From the IMG/VR virus record IMGVR_UViG_3300017991_000203, positions 1 through 40,294 of that record: a stretch of DNA of 40,294 bases; one strand, written 5' to 3'. The position numbers were made by a program, and so were the translations under genes. The DNA is from a virus. Below the pieces are notes generated by a model that was not told the DNA's origin, made no database searches, and saw only the letters and a list, made by a program, of their open reading frames with translations. This document shows positions 8,308 to 16,323 of this stretch, one piece after another; the stretch's first letter is position 1; each line of letters opens with the position of its first letter.

Positions 8308-8998
8308 GTTCGAAGACATCTCGCCAGACAACATAGGCCAGGTTGATTTAATCGTGGGCGATCCCCCAGACAATATAGGTCTGAAATATGATGGTTTCAA
8401 AGATGCCGTCGCCTCCTGGCAGTATGTTGAAAACCTACAAATGTGGCTCAAAAAGATGGCCAGTATAACTATGGGACCAATATTTTTCACTTTCAATGAA
8501 AAGTGGACCAGGGAAGTGGAAATGATCATCAGTAAGCTTGATATACCGCTGATACAAAGATTACAGTGGTTCTTTACATTTGGGCAAGATCAGACAAGTA
8601 GGGGTAAGTACGGTCTGTGTTATCGTCCCGTTTATTGGTTAAATTCAGATTACGTTAGAGTAGACCAGATCAAAGTGCCCAGTGCAAGACAAGCAAAGTA
8701 TGGGGATAAGAGAGCCGCGAAGGGCGGTAAAATGCCAGCCAACATTTGGGAATTCCCAAGGATTTGTGGTACATTCAGGGAAAGAAGGAAACATTGTCCG
8801 ACCCAATTACCAGAAGCATTAGTGGAGCGTATTGTCAAAGGCCATTGTCCCCCAGGTGGTCGTGTGTTCGACCCATTTTTGGGCAGTGGCACTACGGCCA
8901 TAGTGTGTCAGCGACTTGGGCTAGATTGTGTCGGAACAGAAGTAAGCGAGCCGACTATTGCCCGAACAGCAGAAATTTTGGAGACTGACTATGTGTGA
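8285..8998 (+). CDS. DNA adenine/cytosine-N4 methyltransferase, beta-class order
   Basis: 237 aa. The catalytic motif DPPD (26-29) comes first and the AdoMet-binding DPFLGSGTT (196-204) near the C-terminus, the order of beta-class N6A/N4C methyltransferases. CPTQLPEALVERI at about 171-183 is the usual helix before motif I. DPPD in place of DPPY/SPPW is unusual, because the aromatic residue that stacks the flipped base is replaced; activity or base choice could be altered. No restriction enzyme is next to it, so self-protection or regulation is likelier. GTG start with AGGGAT upstream. Confidence 0.88.
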   Translation: MIQLIHGKFEDISPDNIGQVDLIVGDPPDNIGLKYDGFKDAVASWQYVENLQMWLKKMASITMGPIFFTFNEKWTREVEMIISKLDIPLIQRLQWFFTFGQDQTSRGKYGLCYRPVYWLNSDYVRVDQIKVPSARQAKYGDKRAAKGGKMPANIWEFPRICGTFRERRKHCPTQLPEALVERIVKGHCPPGGRVFDPFLGSGTTAIVCQRLGLDCVGTEVSEPTIARTAEILETDYV

Positions 8999-9347
8999 CG
9001 TAAGCTTGGTTTTAAAGCTGTTGGACGACTGGACAGACCTGATAGCAACCGGCGAACATATTAGCAGGGTGAAGGCAAGCAAACGACCAGGTGGACTAAG
9101 TAGTAGAATCAAAAGGACCACTGGACACCCGATAATTTTCGATGCAGACACCTATGATTCGCAGCAGGAAATCCAAAAAGCACTTTGTATGCAAATGCCA
9201 GAAATGGCACATGTCATACGCAGTAACCCGGAGATAATGGATGGACATGCATGGACTTGTGGAGATTTCATCGAGCTTTATTACAGCCATTTCCGATTGG
9301 TGGTTGATAAAATACGACAGGTTATCGAGAAACAATCAAACGTGTAG
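8991..9347 (+). CDS. Unknown protein
   Basis: 118 aa from ATG 8991 (GGAG seven bases upstream), overlapping the methyltransferase stop by 8 bp. Mostly helical by composition; contains HISRVKASKRPGGLSS and a C-terminal amphipathic stretch (YYSHFRLVVDKIRQVIEK). No family recognised. Confidence 0.65.
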   Translation: MCDVSLVLKLLDDWTDLIATGEHISRVKASKRPGGLSSRIKRTTGHPIIFDADTYDSQQEIQKALCMQMPEMAHVIRSNPEIMDGHAWTCGDFIELYYSHFRLVVDKIRQVIEKQSNV

Positions 9348-9564
9348 TATCTGTGGTAAGCCGGAATGCAATAGATTCTCCAAACGACTTTTCGGTCGAG
9401 TCGTCGTATGTGACACATGTAATAAAGACATACTTGAGGCATATATAACAAACAATCCAATAAAAATGCTGTGCCCCAATTGCACCGATAGCGATGAACC
9501 ATGCGATTATTGTAGGATTGGTGGGTCTTTGGTCTCGATAGTCTCTGGAGAGGTCGATGAGTAA
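9241..9564 (+). CDS. Multi-cysteine zinc-binding protein
   Basis: 107 aa. Four CxxC-type knuckles are visible: CSICGKPEC, CDTC, CPNC and CDYC, enough for two zinc sites. The part upstream of the cysteines has no clear pattern and overlaps the previous gene by 107 bp, although GGAG lies seven bases before ATG 9241; a later TTG start (9304) is possible. Probably a nucleic-acid or protein-binding accessory factor. Confidence 0.6.
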   Translation: MDMHGLVEISSSFITAISDWWLIKYDRLSRNNQTCSICGKPECNRFSKRLFGRVVVCDTCNKDILEAYITNNPIKMLCPNCTDSDEPCDYCRIGGSLVSIVSGEVDE

Positions 9565-10267
9565 TTATTCAAGAGAAGACGTAGACAGGTGGTTCGACTA
9601 TAGCTATCTACCATCCCGAAGACTTATCTATGTTGGTTCTCATAACCCCGAAACCGAAGAGGGGGGCGAGTCCGGAACGGACTGTCTGATGTCTGAATTT
9701 TTCGTCAAAGCTATTTGCCATGCGGACAGTTTCTCAAGTAAACCCATCATAGTCCATATGAATAACTTAGGGGGAAGCTGGGAACATGGCATGGCCATGT
9801 ACGATGCAATCAGAGCCTCCAAGTCGCATGTTTACGGTATCTGTTGGGGTCACGCAATGAGTATGGGTTCGATTATAATACAATCGTGTGACTCTAGGAT
9901 CGTAACACCGCATTGCACATTCATGATACATGATGGTTCCGAAAATCTTTACGGGACATGCAAGGCAGTAGAAGAATGGGCCAAGTATGCGACAAAATCT
10001 CGCAAACATATGTATGAGATATATCTCAGCAGAATGAAGGCTGCTAAGCCACGTATGACACTAAAGAAAATAGAAGAGCTATGTTCGCACGACAGTCTTT
10101 TCGATGCAGAACAGGCAGTCGACTTTGGATTGGCCGACTGGATTTTAGAAAGCTTGGACGACCCATACAAGTACTATGCTACCGACACACAAAACGCCAA
10201 GTGGCAGTCTGGTATGAAATTAAGTAGAAATATTGTTCAAATAGAAGAAACAGATGAGGATGAGTAA
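9557..10267 (+). CDS. ClpP-like serine protease (possible prohead protease)
   Basis: 236 aa. ClpP/crotonase-fold peptidase with catalytic Ser102 in GHAMSMGS and His125 in FMIHDGS; the third-residue region HDSLFDAEQAVDFGLAD corresponds to the ClpP DR(D)-AxEAxxYGLID block. In phages such proteins mature the capsid shell or cut scaffold. No portal or major capsid gene lies next to it here, so a non-capsid role cannot be excluded. Start overlaps the zinc protein by 8 bp and has GGAGAGG upstream. Confidence 0.85.
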   Translation: MSNYSREDVDRWFDYSYLPSRRLIYVGSHNPETEEGGESGTDCLMSEFFVKAICHADSFSSKPIIVHMNNLGGSWEHGMAMYDAIRASKSHVYGICWGHAMSMGSIIIQSCDSRIVTPHCTFMIHDGSENLYGTCKAVEEWAKYATKSRKHMYEIYLSRMKAAKPRMTLKKIEELCSHDSLFDAEQAVDFGLADWILESLDDPYKYYATDTQNAKWQSGMKLSRNIVQIEETDEDE

Positions 10268-10848
10268 TGTCGACCGAACTATGGAAAAACGTTAAGGGAT
10301 ACGATGGAACATATGCAATTTCTAGCCTGGGGCGTATCAAGAGGATTCTAGGTAGTGCAAGCACTTACCCCGGAAGAATTTTAAAACCCCAACTGAATAA
10401 ATTCGGATATTTACAAGTAACATTATCCCAAAACGGACGTAGAAAGACATTAAAGCTCCACAGGCTGGTACTTGAATCGTTCGTCGGTAATTGCCCTGAT
10501 GGCATGGAGTGCCTACATGCTGACGGGAACAGACTAAACAACAAATTGACCAATCTGCGATGGGGAACAAAATCGGAGAATGCCCAAAATGCCATACGCC
10601 ATGGGACTTTTTCTAGACTACACAATTGTGGTGCAAAAAATAAGATGTCTAAATTAACCGAAACGAAAGCCCTACAGATATTGCGATTATTACAATCTGG
10701 CAGAGATGGACATGCTGGTAAAAAATGGCTACAAAGAGAAATAGCAGCACTATTTAATGTTGATCAATCGACAATTTCGTATATCGCCACTGGGAAAATA
10801 TGGAAACACGTTAGAAATTCTCACCGAAATCAAGGAGCCAACAAGTGA
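10267..10848 (+). CDS. NUMOD4-HNH homing endonuclease
   Basis: 193 aa. N-terminal NUMOD4 domain (LWKNVKGYDGTYAISSLGRIKR), then the HNH-type core (KLHRLVLESFVG, LHADGNRLNNKLTNLRWGT, SENAQNA), and a C-terminal helix-turn-helix (LQREIAALFNVDQSTISYIATG). This is the architecture of free-standing phage homing endonucleases. It sits between the protease and MazG-like genes, sharing one base with the former's stop and overlapping the latter by 4 bp, so it was inserted without breaking the operon. Confidence 0.92.
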   Translation: MSTELWKNVKGYDGTYAISSLGRIKRILGSASTYPGRILKPQLNKFGYLQVTLSQNGRRKTLKLHRLVLESFVGNCPDGMECLHADGNRLNNKLTNLRWGTKSENAQNAIRHGTFSRLHNCGAKNKMSKLTETKALQILRLLQSGRDGHAGKKWLQREIAALFNVDQSTISYIATGKIWKHVRNSHRNQGANK

Positions 10849-11405
10849 ACCTATTTGAGTACCAAGAACTGGCCAAAAGTACGGCGATATATCCCAGAGA
10901 CAAAGCCATGCTATATCCCGCGCTTGGATTGATAGGCGAATGTGGTGAGGTGGCAGAAAAGATAAAGAAGGTTATCCGTGACGACGATGGCGTCATTACC
11001 CCGAAACGTCGCGAAGCGATTATGAAAGAACTCGGGGATTGTTGTTGGTATGTCGCCAACATATGTAGTGATACAGAACTGCCGCTGGGGATGATATACG
11101 AAGATCGCGATACTGCTATGGAAAAATCTATCAGATTATTAGAGATGCCAAAAGTCGTGTTGCTGATGAGCAAAAGTGTAGCCCTAGTCGCAGACGAATT
11201 GCGAGTGAAATACTATAACAGTCGCCAACAGCTATATAGATGTCCCCACGCAATGATGTCGCAAATTTCAAATGTACTAATGCACATAGAAGCCTTGGCC
11301 ATATTGTGTGGCTTTACCCTGGAAGATATATGTTCCGCAAATATAGATAAATTGCTAGACCGCAAAGATAGGGGTGTTCTCAAGGGAGATGGCGATAGTC
11401 GCTAG
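10845..11405 (+). CDS. MazG-like nucleotide pyrophosphohydrolase
   Basis: 186 aa. The all-alpha NTP pyrophosphatase metal site is visible as GECGEVAEKI (ExxE, about 28-37) and KELGDCCWYV (ExxD, about 63-72). Such enzymes remove NTPs or lower (p)ppGpp in phage infection. The second half (about 100-186) repeats a helical layout and may be a degraded second copy or dimer arm. GTG start with AAGGAG seven bases upstream. Confidence 0.82.
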   Translation: MNLFEYQELAKSTAIYPRDKAMLYPALGLIGECGEVAEKIKKVIRDDDGVITPKRREAIMKELGDCCWYVANICSDTELPLGMIYEDRDTAMEKSIRLLEMPKVVLLMSKSVALVADELRVKYYNSRQQLYRCPHAMMSQISNVLMHIEALAILCGFTLEDICSANIDKLLDRKDRGVLKGDGDSR

Positions 11406-11438
11406 CCAAAGGTGTATAATTATAGCGGAGGGTGGTGT

Positions 11439-11717
11439 ATGGAAATGGCTAGAAGAAGAAAAGTAACAAAGACACCAGAAATTGTCAAGACCTTCGACAA
11501 CCTATTATGGGTAAATCTCCCGAGTCACTGGATAGTAAAAACAGTATACTTCCGACAAACATTGTTCGTGTCTGCATTCGTTGAACACGAAGATGAAGAA
11601 GTATACAATAAGATTCGTCGCAGTTTCACCCTGAAGGTCCTAAGAGACAGAGAAGAGGATTTACAGGGTCTTGCTAGAGATTGTGCCGACGAGATGAAGT
11701 CAGAGGCTATTCGGTAG
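11439..11717 (+). CDS. Unknown basic-start protein
   Basis: 92 aa from ATG 11439, with GGAGG seven bases upstream (a longer GTG start at 11412 exists). Begins MEMARRRKVTK; the rest is beta then helix (TVYFRQTLFVSAFVEHEDEEVYNKIRR). No family recognised. The next gene starts one base after its stop. Confidence 0.6.
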   Translation: MEMARRRKVTKTPEIVKTFDNLLWVNLPSHWIVKTVYFRQTLFVSAFVEHEDEEVYNKIRRSFTLKVLRDREEDLQGLARDCADEMKSEAIR

Positions 11718-12068
11718 ATGATCACAAGCGACACTAGAGAATGGGTTAGTTTCCTGACCAATCGTTGGCTTGCTCTAACCGAGTTGGCAGCGATAGAACG
11801 TGTCTACAAGGTTATGGTGGAGCAGGCACAAAAGCATGGGGAATTACCCCCATCCCAACCAGTAACTTTACTAATCCAGCCGTGCCGTCAGATAGACATA
11901 ATAAAGCGATACATAATAGAGGCTTTACCCCAGGCAAGTTTCATTGATTATACCTTCGAGGCCCAGGCTCCGTTAAAGCCCGACGACTTTGCCGAAATAT
12001 ATATGCGGGAACAGCTACAGTGCGTTGAGAAGGTTCGCAGACTAATGGATAAGATGCATATCTCATGA
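11718..12068 (+). CDS. Unknown protein
   Basis: 116 aa, mainly helical, with a short hydrophobic strand (SQPVTLLIQPCRQIDIIKRY) in the middle. It overlaps the nucleotidyltransferase gene by 4 bp (ATGA), so the two are co-translated. No family recognised. Confidence 0.65.
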   Translation: MITSDTREWVSFLTNRWLALTELAAIERVYKVMVEQAQKHGELPPSQPVTLLIQPCRQIDIIKRYIIEALPQASFIDYTFEAQAPLKPDDFAEIYMREQLQCVEKVRRLMDKMHIS

Positions 12069-12994
12069 ACACAGAACAGGCCCTCGCAGCCACACTCAAC
12101 AAACCGGACCTCAAAGTTCTTTCTGGTTCTAGATTATACGGCACTTCTACTCCCGATAGCGATTATGATTATCGTGGCTTTGTGGTCCCACCAATCGAGT
12201 ACCTCATCGGGCTGAGAAGATTCGACCATCAGATAGTCAGAGAGCCCGACATAGTCCTATACTCTATCAGACGATTTTTTGAACTACTCATAGCTGGAGA
12301 CCCTGCTGTATATGAAATTCTGTTCGCCCCAGAGCAGAACATAGAGAGTGCTAGCTTTGTTGGAAATATGGTTTTAGCCCACCGAGATGTTTTCGCATGT
12401 AAGCAGTTCGCAAGACGCATTAGGGGATATGCACATTCAGAGTGGAGAAAAGTTACCGGTACACAATTAGTACCAGTCAAAAGAACCCCGACCGAAGATC
12501 AGGTGATAGAAAATATTCGTGAAACATTCATGCTGCCTAAGCCAGAGATGGATGAAGTAATACGCCTGCTTTTCCTACACCACCCAAGAGAAATAAGACC
12601 GGCTCGTCGCAAATTGGGTGCCAAAAGGAAAGAACAAATTGAACGATTCGGATACTGCACTTCTAGTGCTTGCCATTCTATAAGGCTATTGGGCCAACTA
12701 GCGGAGCTAATGGCTACGGGACAAATGACGTTCCCAAGACCGAACTGCGAACAGTTGTTGTCTATCAAGCGGGGAGAGATACCTCTGCGAGATGTGGTAC
12801 TTCTCTATGACTCACTCGACGAAGCAGCAGTCATCGCTGAAGAAGAAAGTAGCCTCCCCAATAGGGCGTCCATCAAGGATATCTGGCGTTTATATCACAG
12901 AGTAATGGCAGAAACCTTCTGGTCTAACGAGTATATAAAGCGATATTACCAAGAATATCATGGCAATTTTCGCGAGACCAAAGATGCCAAGTAG
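12065..12994 (+). CDS. Predicted nucleotidyltransferase (pol-beta superfamily, YcgL/RlaP type)
   Basis: 309 aa. The pol-beta signature GSRLYGTSTPDSDYDYRG (21-38) holds the GS motif and the metal-binding DxD, matching the YcgL/RlaP-like predicted nucleotidyltransferases. The remainder is helical, including a basic stretch (RPARRKLGAKRKEQIERFG). Phage members may act on RNA ends, but the substrate here is unknown. Its 3' end overlaps a small HNH-like gene. Confidence 0.85.
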   Translation: MNTEQALAATLNKPDLKVLSGSRLYGTSTPDSDYDYRGFVVPPIEYLIGLRRFDHQIVREPDIVLYSIRRFFELLIAGDPAVYEILFAPEQNIESASFVGNMVLAHRDVFACKQFARRIRGYAHSEWRKVTGTQLVPVKRTPTEDQVIENIRETFMLPKPEMDEVIRLLFLHHPREIRPARRKLGAKRKEQIERFGYCTSSACHSIRLLGQLAELMATGQMTFPRPNCEQLLSIKRGEIPLRDVVLLYDSLDEAAVIAEEESSLPNRASIKDIWRLYHRVMAETFWSNEYIKRYYQEYHGNFRETKDAK

Positions 12995-13412
12995 CCAAAC
13001 GGTTGAATGTGCATGGTGCGGCAAACGATTCCAAAAGGCAACAAAAAGAATTAATCAAACCGAAAGGGGGGGTAAGCAGCATTGTTGTTCACGATCCTGC
13101 GCCTCCAAGTTAGAAAACGAACAAAGACGCTGTGATCCTACCACCAAAAACGCGGCTAACACAAGGCGAGACAAAGAAAAATTCCCGGAGAAAAACACCG
13201 CACGGTCCCTTGTGCGTCAGGCCATCAAGTCTGGTCAAATCGTTCCTCCTCTAGAATGCGAAGTCTGTTATACGGAATGTATCACAGAAGGCCATCACCC
13301 CGACCATAACCGCCCATTTCTCCTAGTTTTCTTGTGTAAAAAATGTCATAAAAAAGCTGATTCCTCAGATGACAAATGGGAATCGTTGGCCACCGACCAC
13401 GAAAGTGTATAA
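12984..13412 (+). CDS. HNH-like zinc-finger endonuclease
   Basis: 142 aa from ATG 12984. An N-terminal zinc knuckle (CAWCGKRF with CCSRSC) is followed by a compact HNH-like site: CEVCY, GHHPDHNRPF and FLCKKCHKK. The pattern is common in small phage HNH proteins. It overlaps the end of the nucleotidyltransferase gene by 11 bp. Homing or nicking activity is inferred from the family. Confidence 0.75.
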   Translation: MPSSQTVECAWCGKRFQKATKRINQTERGGKQHCCSRSCASKLENEQRRCDPTTKNAANTRRDKEKFPEKNTARSLVRQAIKSGQIVPPLECEVCYTECITEGHHPDHNRPFLLVFLCKKCHKKADSSDDKWESLATDHESV

Positions 13413-13429
13413 GTAGGTGGTGATAAGCT

Positions 13430-14041
13430 ATGAAGGAAACATTCTGGTACAAACTTAAAAAGATAGTATTCCGCTTTATAGGCGATATCAAGTGGGCTGG
13501 CATATGGCATCCATTTTGGTTTACCGTCAACGCAACGTCCTTCAGACTCAAGGGAAAACAATATCGAGAAGCAGCAGCAGTAATCAAGCCTGGAGACATT
13601 CTGATCCGTAGGTTCGAGGGATACGTCGACAAGTGGCTAATACCAGGCTGGTTTAACCATGGAGGTATATACGTGGGAGATAATCAGGTGGTTCATGCTG
13701 TTAGCGATGGGGTAATCAAGGAAGACCTTATAGATTTTATGAGGACCGACCACGTTGTCATATTGCGGCCTCCATCACATTGTGCAGCATTAGCTGTCAG
13801 CAAAGCCATGAAGGCGGTTGGCAGCGACTACGACTTCGCCTTCGATTTCAAGGGAACACTGAGGTTCAGTTGTACCGAATTGGTAAACGTCTGTATCGGT
13901 GGCACGATACCGGGCAAAAAAAGATTCGGAAGATTTACCATAGTGGCGGATGATATCGTTTCCTACGACAAGCTAGAGGTTGTTTGGGCCTCGAAAGGAT
14001 GCAAAGAGCAATGGATGAAGCTGCGATCAACGAAAGACTAA
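13430..14041 (+). CDS. YiiX-like permuted NlpC/P60 hydrolase
   Basis: 203 aa. KPGDILIRR, FNHGGIYVGDNQVVHAV and FSCTELV give the circularly permuted papain-like layout of YiiX/YaeF proteins: His in NHGGIYVG comes before Cys in SCTEL. Members cleave amide or ester bonds; phage copies are proposed to act on cell wall or lipoproteins. There is no signal peptide; the N-terminus has an aromatic, possibly membrane-touching stretch (WAGIWHPFWFTV). Start preceded by GGTGGTGATAAGCT. Confidence 0.8.
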   Translation: MKETFWYKLKKIVFRFIGDIKWAGIWHPFWFTVNATSFRLKGKQYREAAAVIKPGDILIRRFEGYVDKWLIPGWFNHGGIYVGDNQVVHAVSDGVIKEDLIDFMRTDHVVILRPPSHCAALAVSKAMKAVGSDYDFAFDFKGTLRFSCTELVNVCIGGTIPGKKRFGRFTIVADDIVSYDKLEVVWASKGCKEQWMKLRSTKD

Positions 14042-14298
14042 AGTCACTGATAAAAGAAATTGCCGGTCTCCCTCAAGACCAACAGGCAAAACTTGCCCCA
14101 CTGGTTAAAGAGACCCAAGAGAGACACGACGAAATCAGTCGCAATGCCAACAAATTGGAAGACTCACTACAGAAGCTCAGGATATTGGTTCAATATGTGT
14201 TATTCGATCTTGAGGCCACCAGAAGAGAAGCAGATGCATTGAGAAAACGAATAATAGATGACGTACAGCAAGACGACGAAGAGGACACACAGACATAA
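14011..14298 (+). CDS. Small coiled-coil protein
   Basis: 95 aa from ATG 14011, overlapping the hydrolase by 31 bp. Almost entirely helical with heptad-like spacing (HDEISRNANKLEDSLQKLRILVQ) and an acidic tail. No family recognised. It is the last gene of the plus operon: the stop meets the stop of the convergent minus gene at 14299 with no visible terminator hairpin. Confidence 0.65.
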   Translation: MDEAAINERLKSLIKEIAGLPQDQQAKLAPLVKETQERHDEISRNANKLEDSLQKLRILVQYVLFDLEATRREADALRKRIIDDVQQDDEEDTQT

Positions 14299-14769
14299 TC
14301 AGGCATCGGCTCCACCGCTCGTACCGAAAGAGTCCAGTGAACACTGGTGTGGATTAAATCTACGATCGTGATCTCTCTTGTATGGTAAGCAGTAGTCGGC
14401 CAGATCGAATGGCACTAATCCAACGCTCATCCGATCTTCGCTCAATACAACTTCCACAGCTTCCTTCCCACACGCAAAAGCCACAAAAGCTTCCATATTA
14501 GCGCCTAGAGATTCCTTCCAACCAGGGAGCAGGGCAATCTTGCGACAATCATTAATAACTGCATTCAGGTCGGCAGTCATACATTCTGCAAAAGAAAGTT
14601 CTAGGTAGCTGTTGTGCTCCGACGGACTCCAGACTGAAAAGCCGCTATCCCTAATAAGACGAGCCACTAACGCAAACATCGCCTTATTTAGGTCCTTGTA
14701 GCCACGCATTGGCCCCCCGATATAGAAATCACACATCTTTTTGTTGCTGCCAAAAAGCTTGATAAGCAT
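14299..14769 (-). CDS. Nucleoside 2-deoxyribosyltransferase-like protein (DUF4406)
   Basis: 156 aa. YIGGPMRGYKDLNKAMF near the N-terminus, VWSPSEHN, then ADLNAVINDCRKIALLPGW and SLGANMEAFVAFACGK match the DUF4406/nucleoside deoxyribosyltransferase fold (GGPM start, D...LLPGW, S.GA..E). Such proteins probably salvage or modify nucleosides. ATG 14769 has AAGGA upstream; ATG 14775 is the alternative. It is the last gene of the middle minus block. Confidence 0.8.
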   Translation of the reverse strand: MLIKLFGSNKKMCDFYIGGPMRGYKDLNKAMFALVARLIRDSGFSVWSPSEHNSYLELSFAECMTADLNAVINDCRKIALLPGWKESLGANMEAFVAFACGKEAVEVVLSEDRMSVGLVPFDLADYCLPYKRDHDRRFNPHQCSLDSFGTSGGADA

Positions 14770-14780
14770 AGACATCCTTT

Positions 14781-15584
14781 CTAGATCAAAGAATCGTAGT
14801 GTTCATTCCATTCGTTACATGCTGCCCTACTAACCGCCCTGACAACATTAGGCATATAACACTTATACAACCCAGCACAGCTAAGGCTGTTAATTTCCAA
14901 AAGAAACAAATCTTCGCCGCACTGACATATGTCCATAGTATAACACAAATCTGGTTGCCAACTTTCGGATGCTATCTGTTGGGCAAACCGCCAGACACCA
15001 ATAGGAACCGTATCGTTTTCTTCTGGCAAATACCCACATCCGGTTACCACACGACCCTCACAGATCACAAATCGCCATTCCTTATCTATCATCTTGGCAG
15101 TAGAGACAACGATCAGTTCCTCCGGCGAATTTTGTTGCAAAAGCTGTTCTGCATCATCGTACCTTTCAACTATTTGTCCAGTAAATGGTTTTGTACCGCT
15201 ATCTGGCCTAACGAATAGAGAAAATCCACGCATTCTTGGGAATGTATTCTTGTTCCCGAGCCTCAATAGTTCTCCAAGTGGCATCATTCGGTAATCTTGA
15301 TTCAGCAAGTGTTTGCCCAAATACGCATAGTACGTACTACACTTCAGATTGTCAAAATTGGCAAAAGCACCCGGAACCCATGGAGCATATCTGCGAACAT
15401 ATCTGATAAAATCTATATCTCCATAGCAGACGACCGGCCACGCAGTAGTAGATGGTATGCGTATTGGGTCCAAATTGCTAAACTCCACTGGGACAGCTTC
15501 CATGTCCTGCCTACGGACCTCAGCAACCATCTCCGAGGTATCTACCCCGTCCATGTTAGTTTGAATCCACCATTCTGGCTTCAT
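14781..15584 (-). CDS. ATP-grasp domain protein (R2K-like)
   Basis: 267 aa. The C-terminal part has the ATP-grasp metal site: EWRFVICEGRVVTG, YTMDICQCGEDLFLLEINSL (Asp and Glu/Asn ligands), as in R2K-clade phage ATP-grasp proteins (DUF4343). These are predicted to ligate amino acids or peptides to a protein, for example on a phage tail or host target. Start at ATG 15584 is preceded by AGAGGA and overlaps the previous stop by ATGA; the longer form from 15650 lacks an SD. Confidence 0.78.
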   Translation of the reverse strand: MKPEWWIQTNMDGVDTSEMVAEVRRQDMEAVPVEFSNLDPIRIPSTTAWPVVCYGDIDFIRYVRRYAPWVPGAFANFDNLKCSTYYAYLGKHLLNQDYRMMPLGELLRLGNKNTFPRMRGFSLFVRPDSGTKPFTGQIVERYDDAEQLLQQNSPEELIVVSTAKMIDKEWRFVICEGRVVTGCGYLPEENDTVPIGVWRFAQQIASESWQPDLCYTMDICQCGEDLFLLEINSLSCAGLYKCYMPNVVRAVSRAACNEWNEHYDSLI

Positions 15585-15853
15585 ACGAATATCCTCTGCA
15601 TATGGCCAACGACCCTGATAGCTTGAACCGAATCTCGATACCCTGGACATTGATGAAATTTGGCAGTCGGATTATCCAGATTAAAAGTCCCATCGCGATT
15701 CAACATGCGAGTCTTCACTGTCCTGCCCCCCAGGTCTCTAACGTCTTCAACGACATATTTCCCAGGAGAGACATTAGGTAACTTCGAACAGTCGTCTTCC
15801 GATAACAGAATCACATCTCCAACGACCACTTGTGTACTAAGTTTCTCGGCCAT
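15581..15853 (-). CDS. Unknown small beta-rich protein
   Basis: 90 aa from ATG 15853. STQVVVGDVILLSEDD, SPGKYVVEDVRDLGGRTVKTRML suggests a small beta-barrel (SH3/KOW-like). No family recognised. The start overlaps the upstream stop (TAATG), and the end overlaps the ATP-grasp start. Confidence 0.65.
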   Translation of the reverse strand: MAEKLSTQVVVGDVILLSEDDCSKLPNVSPGKYVVEDVRDLGGRTVKTRMLNRDGTFNLDNPTAKFHQCPGYRDSVQAIRVVGHMQRIFV

Positions 15854-16143
15854 TAGCAAAACCCACTTTCTGGATAATCTCCTGGCTGCGGAACGGTACC
15901 GGTACATGGCACATCGCTATCAACCGGTACTATTGGCCAAATCTTTGGTATGCCTCTGATCCTTCCCTTCCTGATAGTCTCATGCATGATTGCAGCTATC
16001 AACGTAGACTCATTAACTAAACAAGTATCCCAAACCGTAACCCCGCCAGCAATTTCGTCTGAAAAATACGTAAAGCCACCCGCCTCATTTGGCCTACGAA
16101 ATAGTGTTGCCCCATTTGGTAGCTTCTCTAGTTCCTCGACCAT
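15853..16143 (-). CDS. Unknown protein
   Basis: 96 aa, SD AAAGGATAATG region upstream of the ATG at 16143. NGATLFRRPNEAGGFTYFSDE and GGVTVWDT indicate beta strands; the tail is rich in Pro. No family recognised. Confidence 0.62.
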   Translation of the reverse strand: MVEELEKLPNGATLFRRPNEAGGFTYFSDEIAGGVTVWDTCLVNESTLIAAIMHETIRKGRIRGIPKIWPIVPVDSDVPCTGTVPQPGDYPESGFC

Positions 16144-16152
16144 ATCAACACA

Positions 16153-16323
16153 TTATCCTTTCTGTGGTTTTTCCCAAGTGGCATACCGTTCGTATACACC
16201 TTTGCGACCAATGCTGCCACACGACGGACACCAGTATACCACAATCTGCCCAGTTTGGCAGTGACACGCCCAATGCGGTGCGTAAATCTTCTTCTTCTTC
16301 TGGTGCCTACAGCCGGTATTCAT
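16153..16323 (-). CDS. Small zinc-finger-like protein
   Basis: 56 aa. Begins MNTGCRHQKKKK and contains CHC and CPSCG, so a small zinc site is likely. The ATG follows directly on the TAG stop of the dockerin-like gene, and the 3' end supplies the SD (AAAGGATAA) for the next gene. Role unknown. Confidence 0.65.
   Translation of the reverse strand: MNTGCRHQKKKKIYAPHWACHCQTGQIVVYWCPSCGSIGRKGVYERYATWEKPQKG

Noticed and set aside
14281-14320. Bidirectional terminator between convergent operons
   Set aside because: The two stop codons are adjacent, and I find no hairpin with T-runs there.
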